A stretch of DNA of 35,809 bases, from the NCBI GenBank assembly GCA_029939945.1, contig JAOZRX010000016.1, forward strand, positions 1 to 35,809. The letters run 5' to 3'. Source of the stretch: Candidatus Izemoplasma sp. GTDB lineage: Bacteria > Bacillota_I > Bacilli_A > Izemoplasmatales > Izemoplasmataceae. Shown piece after piece: positions 22,137-30,873 of the stretch. Within the stretch, counting starts at the first letter, position 1, and each line of letters begins with the position of its first letter. Under the pieces are notes generated by a model. It was given only the letters and a program-made list of their open reading frames with translations. It did no database searches and was not told the origin of the DNA. A program made the position numbers and the translations under genes.

Positions 22137-22204
22137 GTAAATTAAACCAATGAGTTATTACTTTCTACAATAGAATAGTTTAATATTTAGCTGAGGTGAG
22201 AAAA

Positions 22205-22783
22205 ATGAAAGAAAATAAAGTAGCAGAATTATTGATGAAATTAAGAAAAGAACATGGATTTACTCAAAGTGATTTAGCAGACAAACTTGAAGTTTCATTT
22301 CAGGCTGTAAGTAAGTGGGAACGAGCTGAGAATTTACCTGATGCATTTACACTTGTAAAACTTGCAAAAGTGTATGAAATTACTGTAGATGAAATCCTTA
22401 ATGGAGAAGTTAAAGAAAGTAAGAAGAAAAAGAGAATTAGTAGAAGATTACAAAACATCTTGATGACAATTGGGATTGCGCTCATAATGATATCACCAAT
22501 TCCTTATTTTTCAGTTTTACCGGGTGACGAGAGTAATGGTAATATTATAGCAATGTTAATTTCCGTGGTAATTGGTGTAACTATAATAGTTTTTGTTGCA
22601 TTAGAAATGAATCACGGAATGCGTAGAACACCACTTAGCAAAGAAGCTGAAAGAATCAATGGAATTATTTACGGAACATGTGTTGTTATATTTTTGGGAA
22701 CTGGACTAATTTGGGGATTATGGCATATTGCTTGGATTGTCTTTATTATCGGGTATGTAGTGACGCTAATATTTAAGAAATAG
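22205..22783 (+). CDS. Xre-type HTH regulator fused to a four-helix membrane domain
   Basis: The first ~65 residues are a Cro/CI-type helix-turn-helix: VAELLMKLRKEHGFTQSDLA, then LEVSFQAVSKWERAENLPD, then LVKLAKVYEITVDEIL. A lysine/arginine-rich linker (ESKKKKRISRRL) leads to about four hydrophobic segments near residues 84-104, 111-132, 148-170 and 172-190. It is therefore probably a membrane-anchored DNA-binding protein. The fusion is common in Bacillota, but its signals are mostly unknown. I chose the ATG at 22205 behind GAGGTGA; an upstream in-frame GTG lies inside that site. It is a lone gene, convergent with rqcH across a shared terminator, and its target may be the dyad in its own promoter. 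Confidence 0.87.
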   Translation: MKENKVAELLMKLRKEHGFTQSDLADKLEVSFQAVSKWERAENLPDAFTLVKLAKVYEITVDEILNGEVKESKKKKRISRRLQNILMTIGIALIMISPIPYFSVLPGDESNGNIIAMLISVVIGVTIIVFVALEMNHGMRRTPLSKEAERINGIIYGTCVVIFLGTGLIWGLWHIAWIVFIIGYVVTLIFKK

Positions 22784-22807
22784 AAAACCTGTCATTTGAC
22801 AGGTTTT
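22784..22807. terminator. Bidirectional terminator between the Xre gene and rqcH
   Basis: AAAACCTGTCA and TGACAGGTTTT pair perfectly (22784-22794 and 22797-22807). T-runs follow on both strands, so it can stop both converging transcripts. It touches the rqcH stop codon at 22807. Confidence 0.85.
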
Positions 22808-24477
22808 TATTTTTTCCTCTTTAAATTAATTACAAATTCTTCATCAGGGTCAATATAGATTGTTTTATTATTTTTGTATGTTACAAAACTATTGATCTTA
22901 CCCGGAACTTTCTTAAGATATCTAACTTCTAAGTAATCTATTGGTACACTACTTGAATGTCTCATCTTGGAAAAATATGCGGCTAGCTGAGATGCTGTTC
23001 TGATAGTAGTTTCAGATAGAGGAAATCTCTTCTTAACAACAACATGACTACCTGGTGCATCTTTAGCATGAAACCATACTTCATTGTGTTTGGCAAGTTT
23101 ATGAGTAATATATTCGTTTTGAATATTGTTCTTACCTACAAGGATTTCAGTACCTTCTATATCATAGAAAGTTTCGTAATTTGGACGTTTTTTCTTTTTC
23201 TTATTTATTGCTTTTTTCTTAATATATCTTTTTTCTATTAATTCATCTTTTATTTCTTCAATATCTTTTAAAGATGCATTTTCAACTTGATGTAAAAGCT
23301 GTTCGAAATATCTAATTTCATTCATAGCTTCTTTTATTTGAATTTTAATATGAGGGATACTTTTCTTAAGTTTTTTATATTTTTTGAAAAACTTTTCACT
23401 ATTCCGAACTGGACCTAATTTCGTATCAAGGTCAATTGTAACTTCTTGATTAGTATAGTAGTCTATGCAAGTGAGTGAAGAATCCCCTTTAGTGATATTG
23501 CGTAAATTAGCTTGAACAAGTTCACCTTTTATTCTTAAAACATCTCTTTTATTAGTCTTAATTAAATCTTTATTGAGTTTTTCAATCTTATGCTTTGATT
23601 TAATAATGAAGTTTTTTATGAATTTCACTAAGTCTTTTGATTTTTGTTTAATAATATCAATAGAGTCTCTTTCATAGTAGTATCTATCAAGCATCGAGTT
23701 TACAGACTCAAATTGTTTTCTTTCACCATCTAAATAAGTAATATCTGTGAAGTAGAAATAATCTTTTCTAGAAGTTATAATTACAGGATTATGTTCGCTT
23801 AAAATCTCTTCAAAAATAACGCTTATTGATTTTTTACTAGTATTAAAACGACTCATTATCTCTCTTGAAATAAGAGGAGAAAAACCAACAAAATTATTTA
23901 GAAATGATACATCATTAATATTCTCAGGATTAGATAAAAATTCATTTCTTTTATCAACGTTGTAAGGATCAATTTTATCAGAAACTGGCGTTAAATAGAT
24001 AGCCCCAGGAAAGATGGTTCTCTCTTTTCCATCAAAAGGCATAACATGTTTAATTGCTTCTAATATCTTGTTGTTTTCATCAGCGATAATTATATTAGAG
24101 TGTCTTCCCATTACTTCGATAATGAACTTCTTAGTACTTAAGTCTCCTAGTTCATTTCTTGATTGCACCAAAAAGACAATCACACGATCATTTGTGATTT
24201 GATAAATGTCTTTAATTATTCCACCCTCTAAATGTTTTCTTAAAAACATACAGAATGTTGGTGGGTAATCAGGTTTTTCATACTGCATTTGTGTCAAATG
24301 AATTCTTGAATAGGCAGGAGAATTACTAATAAGTAATTGTTTTTTACCTGTTTTCGAGTTGATAACAAACAATAAATCATATTTTGATAACTGATATATT
24401 TTGTTTATTCTCCCAGTATTCAGTGATTCATATAACTCTTTAGTAATCTTTCTAACAATATTTCCATCAAAACTCAT
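22807..24477 (-). CDS. rqcH: RqcH, NFACT-family ribosome quality control factor
   Basis: RqcH (formerly called a fibronectin-binding protein) binds stalled 50S subunits carrying peptidyl-tRNA and adds C-terminal alanine tails that mark the chain for degradation. The N-terminal NFACT-N domain includes SRIHLT and the conserved EVMGRHSNIII. A long charged coiled coil (about residues 270-420; many KEL/KIK repeats) follows, then the NFACT-R domain with VGKNNIQNEYITHKLA and WFHAKDAPGSHVVVK. I start it at ATG 24477 behind GGTGAT; an upstream ATG at 24507 lacks a ribosome site. The 556 residues match Bacillus RqcH (about 570). It is divergent from gmk, which also lies near it in Bacillus. Confidence 0.93.
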   Translation of the reverse strand: MSFDGNIVRKITKELYESLNTGRINKIYQLSKYDLLFVINSKTGKKQLLISNSPAYSRIHLTQMQYEKPDYPPTFCMFLRKHLEGGIIKDIYQITNDRVIVFLVQSRNELGDLSTKKFIIEVMGRHSNIIIADENNKILEAIKHVMPFDGKERTIFPGAIYLTPVSDKIDPYNVDKRNEFLSNPENINDVSFLNNFVGFSPLISREIMSRFNTSKKSISVIFEEILSEHNPVIITSRKDYFYFTDITYLDGERKQFESVNSMLDRYYYERDSIDIIKQKSKDLVKFIKNFIIKSKHKIEKLNKDLIKTNKRDVLRIKGELVQANLRNITKGDSSLTCIDYYTNQEVTIDLDTKLGPVRNSEKFFKKYKKLKKSIPHIKIQIKEAMNEIRYFEQLLHQVENASLKDIEEIKDELIEKRYIKKKAINKKKKKRPNYETFYDIEGTEILVGKNNIQNEYITHKLAKHNEVWFHAKDAPGSHVVVKKRFPLSETTIRTASQLAAYFSKMRHSSSVPIDYLEVRYLKKVPGKINSFVTYKNNKTIYIDPDEEFVINLKRKK

Positions 24478-24493
24478 AGTTATCACCAAAATT

Positions 24494-24502
24494 ATTATAT
24501 CA
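24494..24502 (-). promoter_or_regulatory. Candidate extended -10 promoter of rqcH
   Basis: On the minus strand TG-A-TATAAT occupies 24502 to 24494, preceded by a short TG-repeat tract. The start site would fall close to the Shine-Dalgarno, giving a very short leader, so confidence is limited. Confidence 0.4.
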
Positions 24503-24546
24503 CACACACAAAAAATAAAAATAATCTTTTGAAATACTTACAATTC

Positions 24547-24571
24547 AACACTAAAAGTGTTATGATATAAT
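24547..24571 (+). promoter_or_regulatory. gmk promoter with dyad in the spacer
   Basis: TATAAT (24566-24571) has TGA before it (extended -10). Just upstream, AACACT (24547-24552) and AGTGTT (24556-24561) form a perfect inverted repeat with a three-base centre, located where a repressor or polymerase-contacting factor could act. No DNA-binding protein in the window is an obvious partner. Confidence 0.5.
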
Positions 24572-24614
24572 ATAATTAATATAAATAGTCTATTTATAAG
24601 GAGGGACATTCTAA

Positions 24615-25235
24615 ATGAAACTCAACGAACGTGGGTTATTGATAGTTATTAGCGGTCCTTCTGGAGTAGGAAAAGGAACTGTTAGAAAAGCTTTGTTTGA
24701 GATGGAAGGTCACGATTTAGTATACTCAATATCAATGACAACAAGAAAACCTAGAGAAGGCGAAATTGATGGAATTGATTATTTTTTCGTCTCTAAAGAA
24801 GAATTTGAACAACGAATTAAAGATGACAAATTTTTAGAATATGCTAAATTTGTTGGACATTACTACGGGACACCTAAAGATAAAGTTGATGAACAAATTG
24901 ATTTAGGTAAAGAAGTGGTTCTGGAAATTGAAGTTCAAGGAGCAACACAGGTTCGGGAAAAAGCAAAAGATGGTGTATTTATATTTATTGCACCACCTAA
25001 TAAAGAAGCCTTATATCGAAGATTACTAAGAAGAGGCACAGAAGACAGAGAATCGATGCAAAAAAGAATGGACAAGGCTGATAGAGAGTTTCCACTTGCA
25101 CATAAATATGACTATATAGTAGTAAATGATGAAGTAAGAAATGCAGCGGATAGAATTATGGCAATTATCCGTGCTGAACATGCGAAAACAGAAAGATCAA
25201 TATATAAGTACAAAGAAATGTTGGAGGTTAAATAA
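24615..25235 (+). CDS. gmk: Guanylate kinase
   Basis: Gmk converts GMP to GDP with ATP and is needed for GTP, dGTP and the (p)ppGpp and cyclic-di-GMP pools. The P-loop is SGPSGVGKGTV (around residues 13-23), followed by the GMP-binding SMTTRKPREGEIDGIDYFFV and EYAKFVGHYYGTP. LEIEVQGATQVR and RLLRRGTEDRE form the core and lid. Length (206) is standard. GGAGGG precedes the ATG. rpoZ follows after two bases, the same pairing as in Bacillus. Confidence 0.96.
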   Translation: MKLNERGLLIVISGPSGVGKGTVRKALFEMEGHDLVYSISMTTRKPREGEIDGIDYFFVSKEEFEQRIKDDKFLEYAKFVGHYYGTPKDKVDEQIDLGKEVVLEIEVQGATQVREKAKDGVFIFIAPPNKEALYRRLLRRGTEDRESMQKRMDKADREFPLAHKYDYIVVNDEVRNAADRIMAIIRAEHAKTERSIYKYKEMLEVK

Positions 25236-25237
25236 AT

Positions 25238-25456
25238 ATGAGAAATAAAGAAGGACTACGTTATCCATCAATTGATAACTTATTAACAAAGATAGATTCT
25301 AAATACAAATTAGCTTTTGCAGCTGCAAAAAGAGCTAAAATTATTAAAGAAGATGACTATACTGCAATTGACCCTAAATGTAGTAAACCAGTAGGTATTG
25401 CTTTAGAAGAAATACTAGAGGGAAAAGTAAAAATTGACTTTGAAGAAAATCAGTAG
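25238..25456 (+). CDS. rpoZ: RNA polymerase omega subunit
   Basis: Omega is a small chaperone-like subunit that wraps the C-terminus of the beta-prime subunit. The 72-residue product shows LRYPSIDNLLTKIDSKYKLAFA, the invariant AAAKRAK segment, and KPVGIALEEILEGKVKI near the end. GGAGG precedes the ATG, two bases after gmk. The stop codon lies inside the left arm of the terminator hairpin. Confidence 0.94.
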   Translation: MRNKEGLRYPSIDNLLTKIDSKYKLAFAAAKRAKIIKEDDYTAIDPKCSKPVGIALEEILEGKVKIDFEENQ

Positions 25457-25476
25457 AATTTATTCTACTTTTTTTT
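25452..25476 (+). terminator. Terminator after rpoZ
   Basis: AGTAGAA (25452-25458) pairs with TTCTACT (25463-25469) around TTTA and is followed by eight T. The rpoZ stop codon lies in the left arm. Confidence 0.85.
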
Positions 25477-25504
25477 ATTTTATCACTGAAACGGCCACAA
25501 TATA

Positions 25505-25513
25505 TGATATAAT
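25505..25513 (+). promoter_or_regulatory. Extended -10 promoter of polC
   Basis: TG-A-TATAAT at 25505-25513 lies 33 bases before the polC ATG, with no strong -35. Confidence 0.65.
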
Positions 25514-25546
25514 AATCTGTAGAAAAAAGACTATGGAGTTGACAAC

Positions 25547-28500
25547 ATGAATGACAAATTAATGAAACTTTTAGAACTTTTAGATTTGCTTAGTGAAATC
25601 AAAATTTACGAAGGAAAATTGAATGAAATAACAGTTAATAAAGCCGACAATAGTTGGTTTTTTGATATTGAGTTTGTGAATGTATTAGATATTGAACACT
25701 TTTTAACATTCGTTAGAAGATTAGAAAGTTTACCTAAAAAGCTCGACTATATTACAAAAACTGATTATAAAATTACTTATATTAAGAATGACTATACTCA
25801 GTTAAGTGAATATTATGATTTTGTACTAAAGAAACTGACAAAGAAGAAACCAAGATTTAGTTCAATTATAGATTTTGAAATTGATCAAATTGATAATAAA
25901 TTAGAAGTTATTTGTCCTAAAGATGGAACTTTTGTGACTGATTTATTAAAGGACATAAAAAATCAATTATTAAAGATTGGATTTGATGTAGTTTTAGATA
26001 CTAAAATATGTCAAGAAAGACCACTAATAAGAGATAGAATGATTAAACAAGATCAAGAATTTATTAACGAAGTAACTCAAAATACTGAACTTGCTCCAGA
26101 AGAAAATATATTTATTAGTTCAAATAATAATGTTGTTCGTAAAATTAAGAATAAAATTTCTGACATTCCTGTTTCAGAAACAGACCTGATAGAATATAAA
26201 TCAATTGATGACAAAGCTTTCTTCACTTTTGAAGGAGAAGTTGTGACAGTTGATTACCGTAAGATAAACGATAAAACAAAGTTGTTTACTTTTATTGTTG
26301 GAGATAGTGAAGATAGTATCTATGTTAAGAAATTTGTAAGAGATGCACCAGAAATAGAATTTTTAAATAAGACAAAGCCAGGAATGGGAATGAAAGTTTC
26401 AGGATTTGCTGCATATGATAAATTCATCGATGAAGTTTCAATTACTGCGAATGTAATTCAAAGAACTAAATTTGTGAACGTTAAGGATCATCGTAAAGAT
26501 CTTGAAAAAGATAAAAGAGTAGAACTTCACTTACATTCTAAAATGTCTACTTTAGACGGAATAACATCAATAACTGATTATGTTGAGACTGCAAAAAAAT
26601 GGGGTCATACAGCTATTGCTTTAACTGATCATTCAAATGTTCAAGCTTTTCCTGAGTTTTACAAAGCAACAAAAGATAGAGGAATTAAACCAATATATGG
26701 ATTAGAAGTATCGTTTGTTGATGAATTCGATCTTCAAATTGTTAAGAATCCTATTGATATGCCTTTTGAAGATGCTGTTTATACAGTGTTTGATATTGAG
26801 ACAACAGGATTATCAGTTAACTTTGATAAGATTATTGAGATAGCCGCAGTTAAAATAAAGAACAATCAAATTATTGAAGAGTTTCAAACATATGTAAATC
26901 CTGAAAGACCAATTTCAACTTTAACAACAAAAATCACTTCAATTAAAAATACTGATGTTGCATTAGCTCCTAAAATAGATGAAGTAATTATAGATTTCTT
27001 AGAGTTTTATAAAGGAACAATAATGGTCGCACATAATGCTCACTTTGATATGGGATTCATCTATGGAATATTACAAGAATTTGATTTATATACTGGAGAA
27101 ATTCCAACTGTTGATACTCTTCAAATTGCGAGAAATGTCTATGGAGATAAATTAAAAAGATTTAACTTAAAAGCTGTTTCAAGATTTTTTAAAGTTGAAT
27201 TATTTCAACATCACCGCGCAATATACGATACTAGAGCTACTGCTGATATTTTCTTGCATATGTTAAGAGATGCAAGAAAGCAAGGAGTAACTAATATAAG
27301 TGAATTTAATCGTTTATCAACTAAGACAAATGCTTATAGATATGCTATTCCTAAACATATTAATATTTTAGTGACTAATCATATTGGATTAAAGAATCTA
27401 TTCAAAATATCAAGTATTTCTAATACAACCAACTTCTTTAGAGAATCAAGATTACTTAAAAGTGTTCTAGATGAGAATAGAGAAGGACTTTTAGTAGGTA
27501 GTGGATGTATGAATAGTTACTTCTTTGAAACTGCTCAAAATAAGAGTTATAGTGAGTTGCTTGAAAAAGCAAAATACTTTGATTACTTAGAAATTCAACC
27601 TCTTTCAGATTTCAATCATTTTAATGAAAACATGGATGATGCTGTAATCAATATTAAAGAAACTATTTTAAGAATTATCGCAGTTGGTAAAGAGTTAAAA
27701 ATTCCAGTTGTAGCAACTGGAGATGTTCACCATTTATTAAAAGAAGATAAAAGATATCGAGCTATCTATACTCAAACTCCTCTTGTAGGAGGAGGGCTTC
27801 ACCCGCTAGCTAGATATAACGATATTCCAAGTCAGTACTTTAGAACGACTAGTGAAATGTTAGAAGAATTTTCATTTTTAGATGAAATTACTAGAAATGA
27901 AGTTGTTATCAAGAATACAAATCTAATTAGTGAAAAAATAGAATTTGTTGAAGCATTCCAACATCAATTATTTGCTCCAACTGATGATTTTCTTGCTCTT
28001 CAAGGTATTCCTAGTATTGAAAATAAGCTTATTAAAATGGTAAGTGATAGATCAAAAGAAATATATGGAGACCCAGTTCCTCAAATTGTAAAGGATCGAA
28101 TTGAAAAAGAGATTAAAAGTATTACCGAAAATAAATTCTCGACAGTTTACTATATTTCGCATTTATTAGTTAAAAAATCATTAGATGAGGGATATTTAGT
28201 AGGTAGTAGAGGGAGTGTTGGTTCAAGCTTAGTAGCTACTTTAATGGATATTACAGAAGTTAATCCAATGGCACCACATTATGTTTGTCCTGATTGTCAT
28301 TTCTCATCATTTAAAATGACAAATGAAGAGAAAATAAAATACGGAATGAATGATAACGAAATAAGATTACAATCATTATTAGACCAAGTTGAAAGTGGAT
28401 TTGATTTACCATCAGAACATTGTCCTAAATGTGATACAATCATGACTAAAAACGGACACTCAATTCCCTTTGAAACATTCCTTGGATTTAAAGGAGACAA

Positions 28501-29998
28501 AGTACCTGATATCGATTTAAACTTCTCAGGAGATTACCAACCAATTGTTCATGAGTATATTAGAGAAATATTCGGCGTAGATAGAACATTTAGAGCAGGA
28601 ACTATTTCAACAGTTGCGGATAAAACTGCCTTTGGTTATGTAAGAGGGTACTTAGAAAAGAAAAATCTTACAATGCGTAAAGCAGAAATAGAAAGAATAG
28701 CTAGTCATATAACAGGAGTTAAAAGATCAACAGGACAACATCCTGGTGGAATTGTAGTTGTACCTAACTATAAAGAAATAATTGATGTTACTCCAATTCA
28801 ATTCCCGGCTGACGATATTGAATCAAATTGGAAAACAACTCACTTTGATTACCATTCATTTGAAGATAATCTATTTAAATTAGATGTTCTTGGACATGAT
28901 GATCCAACTATGATTCGTTATTTAATGGATTATGTTAAAGAAAATCCAATTGATTTCCCATTCGCTGAAGCAACAGAAATTCCAGTAGATGATTCAGAAG
29001 TTTACAAACTTCTTAACTCTACTGAAATAATTGGTCTTCAACCTGAAGATATAAACAGTGATGTAGCCAGTTATGGTATTCCAGAAATGGGAACGAATTT
29101 TGTTAGAGGAATGTTAAAAGATTCACGTCCGCAAACATTTGCTGATATTGTGAAAATTTCAGGACTAAGTCATGGGACTGATGTTTGGTTAAACAATGCT
29201 GCAACTCTAGTAAAAGGAACAAACAAGAAATTTGGTAAAATACCATTTAAAGAAGTAATTGGTTGTCGTGATGACATAATGGTATATTTAATTAATGCTA
29301 GAATGCCTGAAGCTATTGCTTTTGAAATAGCTGAATTTATTAGAAAAGGAAAACCTAGTACAGATAAAGATTCATGGGAAGGTTACAAATTAATTATGAG
29401 ACAAAACAAAATACCTGACTGGTATATTTGGAGTTGTGGAAAGATTAAATATATGTTCCCAAAAGCCCACGCAACAGCTTATGTTATGATGGCCCTCAGA
29501 ATTGCCTGGTTTAAATTATATAAACCAATTGTCTTTTATTCAGCTTATTTCAGTAAAAGAGCAAGTGACTTTGATGTTTATGCTTTCTTAGGAGGAGAAT
29601 ATACTATTACTAAGAAAATGAATGAAATAGATGAAAAAGGAAACTCTGCTAAAGATACTGAAAGAAGACTTTATACAGTACTTGAAGTTGCACTCGAAAT
29701 GGTTAAAAGAGGATTTAAATTTAAAACAATTGATATAAATAAATCTGATTCAAGAAACTTCTTAATTGATGAAGATAATGTATCATTAGTCTTACCATTT
29801 ATCACAATAGATGGACTAGGATTAAAAGTAGCAAATTCAGTAATAAAAGCTAGACTTGAAAAACCTTTTAAATCAAAAGATGATATAAAAGAAAGAACAA
29901 GTTTATCTAAAACATTATTCACAAAATTAGAAATGTTAGATGTCTTTGATGATTTACCAGATAATTCACAAATGAATCTATTTGATACTTTTAAATAG
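25547..29998 (+). CDS. polC: DNA polymerase III alpha subunit, PolC type (with proofreading exonuclease)
   Basis: PolC is the main replicative DNA polymerase of low-GC Gram-positives. Order of parts: N-terminal domain (to ~210); OB fold (~220-310); PHP domain starting with H328-x-H330; inserted DEDD 3'-5' exonuclease with D416-x-E418 (FDIETTG), AHNAHFD and HRAIYDTRATAD; second part of PHP; a zinc-binding pair C914/C917 and C959/C962; then the polymerase core with D988-I-D990 in PDIDLNFSG and RSTGQHPGG. Length (1483) is close to Bacillus PolC (about 1437). The ATG is preceded by TGGAG. It has its own promoter, and the next gene follows in 33 bases without a terminator. Its exonuclease is intact, unlike that of PolA here. 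Confidence 0.97.
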   Translation: MNDKLMKLLELLDLLSEIKIYEGKLNEITVNKADNSWFFDIEFVNVLDIEHFLTFVRRLESLPKKLDYITKTDYKITYIKNDYTQLSEYYDFVLKKLTKKKPRFSSIIDFEIDQIDNKLEVICPKDGTFVTDLLKDIKNQLLKIGFDVVLDTKICQERPLIRDRMIKQDQEFINEVTQNTELAPEENIFISSNNNVVRKIKNKISDIPVSETDLIEYKSIDDKAFFTFEGEVVTVDYRKINDKTKLFTFIVGDSEDSIYVKKFVRDAPEIEFLNKTKPGMGMKVSGFAAYDKFIDEVSITANVIQRTKFVNVKDHRKDLEKDKRVELHLHSKMSTLDGITSITDYVETAKKWGHTAIALTDHSNVQAFPEFYKATKDRGIKPIYGLEVSFVDEFDLQIVKNPIDMPFEDAVYTVFDIETTGLSVNFDKIIEIAAVKIKNNQIIEEFQTYVNPERPISTLTTKITSIKNTDVALAPKIDEVIIDFLEFYKGTIMVAHNAHFDMGFIYGILQEFDLYTGEIPTVDTLQIARNVYGDKLKRFNLKAVSRFFKVELFQHHRAIYDTRATADIFLHMLRDARKQGVTNISEFNRLSTKTNAYRYAIPKHINILVTNHIGLKNLFKISSISNTTNFFRESRLLKSVLDENREGLLVGSGCMNSYFFETAQNKSYSELLEKAKYFDYLEIQPLSDFNHFNENMDDAVINIKETILRIIAVGKELKIPVVATGDVHHLLKEDKRYRAIYTQTPLVGGGLHPLARYNDIPSQYFRTTSEMLEEFSFLDEITRNEVVIKNTNLISEKIEFVEAFQHQLFAPTDDFLALQGIPSIENKLIKMVSDRSKEIYGDPVPQIVKDRIEKEIKSITENKFSTVYYISHLLVKKSLDEGYLVGSRGSVGSSLVATLMDITEVNPMAPHYVCPDCHFSSFKMTNEEKIKYGMNDNEIRLQSLLDQVESGFDLPSEHCPKCDTIMTKNGHSIPFETFLGFKGDKVPDIDLNFSGDYQPIVHEYIREIFGVDRTFRAGTISTVADKTAFGYVRGYLEKKNLTMRKAEIERIASHITGVKRSTGQHPGGIVVVPNYKEIIDVTPIQFPADDIESNWKTTHFDYHSFEDNLFKLDVLGHDDPTMIRYLMDYVKENPIDFPFAEATEIPVDDSEVYKLLNSTEIIGLQPEDINSDVASYGIPEMGTNFVRGMLKDSRPQTFADIVKISGLSHGTDVWLNNAATLVKGTNKKFGKIPFKEVIGCRDDIMVYLINARMPEAIAFEIAEFIRKGKPSTDKDSWEGYKLIMRQNKIPDWYIWSCGKIKYMFPKAHATAYVMMALRIAWFKLYKPIVFYSAYFSKRASDFDVYAFLGGEYTITKKMNEIDEKGNSAKDTERRLYTVLEVALEMVKRGFKFKTIDINKSDSRNFLIDEDNVSLVLPFITIDGLGLKVANSVIKARLEKPFKSKDDIKERTSLSKTLFTKLEMLDVFDDLPDNSQMNLFDTFK

Positions 29999-30031
29999 AG
30001 AAAATATAATCTTACACGAGGAGATGATTTT

Positions 30032-30772
30032 ATGAGATTTAGAGGAGCAAACCCAGTATATAGTAGAATGGGTGATATTTATAACGAAGATGGAATGAGC
30101 GCAACGTATGGTGGAGTAACTCGAAAAACTGGATTATTACTAGCAATCATTGCCGTAATAGCATTATATTTTGGAGCATCACTTAATTTTGAAGGTGGAA
30201 TTGGTATTGCTATTGTAACCGTAATTGCATCACCAATTATCGCAATTATTTCCGTAATAGTTGCTCATAGAAAAGTAGAACTTGCTTGGATATTTTCATT
30301 AATCTACGCAACAGCTGAGGGTATATTCTTAGGATTTATATCAGCAATATTCGCCTATTTCTATGGTGCTGATATAATCTTAATGGCATTAATGGCAACA
30401 TTTGGTGTACTCGCAGGAATGTTATTCTTATTTAGCACAGGACTTATTAGAGTAGGAAACTTCTTTAGAAAAGCAATGTTCAGCATGTTAATTGGATTAA
30501 TCTTCGCAGGAATTATTCTTTTATTTATGTTCATGTTCGGTGGACTTGACACAGAAGTTGGATATTCTCTTTACTTTGGGATAGTCGTTTTATCAGTAAT
30601 TATTTCATCGCTGTACTTATTAATTGATTTTGATAATATTCAAAATCTAGTTGAAGCAGGAGCTTCAAAACAATATGAGTGGATGCTTTCTTTAGGACTA
30701 GTAGTTACAATAGTTTGGCTATATATTGAATTACTAAGACTTATCGCGATAATTGCAGGTAGAAGAAAATAA
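30032..30772 (+). CDS. Bax inhibitor-1-like membrane protein (BaxI_1/COG4760 type)
   Basis: This 246-residue membrane protein has a soluble, glycine-rich N-terminus (MRFRGANPVYSRMGD...) followed by about seven hydrophobic segments between residues 34 and 240. The opening NPVYSRMG and KTGLLL segments are typical of the bacterial BaxI_1 group rather than of the YccA/YetJ group. The conserved acidic residues expected in the last helices are present (YLLIDFDNIQNLVEAGASKQYEW). Relatives are proposed to leak calcium in a pH-dependent way, but its function in bacteria is unsettled. GAGGAGATG precedes the ATG. It may be read from polC or from a TATAAT at 30005-30010. A strong terminator follows. Confidence 0.85.
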   Translation: MRFRGANPVYSRMGDIYNEDGMSATYGGVTRKTGLLLAIIAVIALYFGASLNFEGGIGIAIVTVIASPIIAIISVIVAHRKVELAWIFSLIYATAEGIFLGFISAIFAYFYGADIILMALMATFGVLAGMLFLFSTGLIRVGNFFRKAMFSMLIGLIFAGIILLFMFMFGGLDTEVGYSLYFGIVVLSVIISSLYLLIDFDNIQNLVEAGASKQYEWMLSLGLVVTIVWLYIELLRLIAIIAGRRK

Positions 30773-30776
30773 TATT

Positions 30777-30812
30777 AAACAAGTAATTTCAAATTGAAAT
30801 TACTTGTTTTTT
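30777..30812 (+). terminator. Terminator after the BaxI_1-like gene
   Basis: AAACAAGTAATTTCAA (30777-30792) and TTGAAATTACTTGTTT (30794-30809) are perfect complements; the stem closes on a small loop and is followed by T residues. Confidence 0.88.
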
Positions 30813-30831
30813 ATAAAAATAGAAGGGATTA

Positions 30832-30840
30832 TGCTATAAT
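30832..30840 (+). promoter_or_regulatory. Extended -10 promoter of the 30.9-33.6 kb operon
   Basis: TG-C-TATAAT at 30832-30840, 33 bases before the first ATG, is the best promoter for the three closely spaced genes that follow. Confidence 0.65.
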
Positions 30841-30873
30841 TCAATTAGAGGTTTACGCAAAGGAGTGAGAATT

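Noticed and set aside
24478-24507. Longer rqcH starting at ATG 24507
   Set aside because: The extension reads through the promoter-like TATAAT and the GGTGAT site; family N-termini fit the ATG at 24477.
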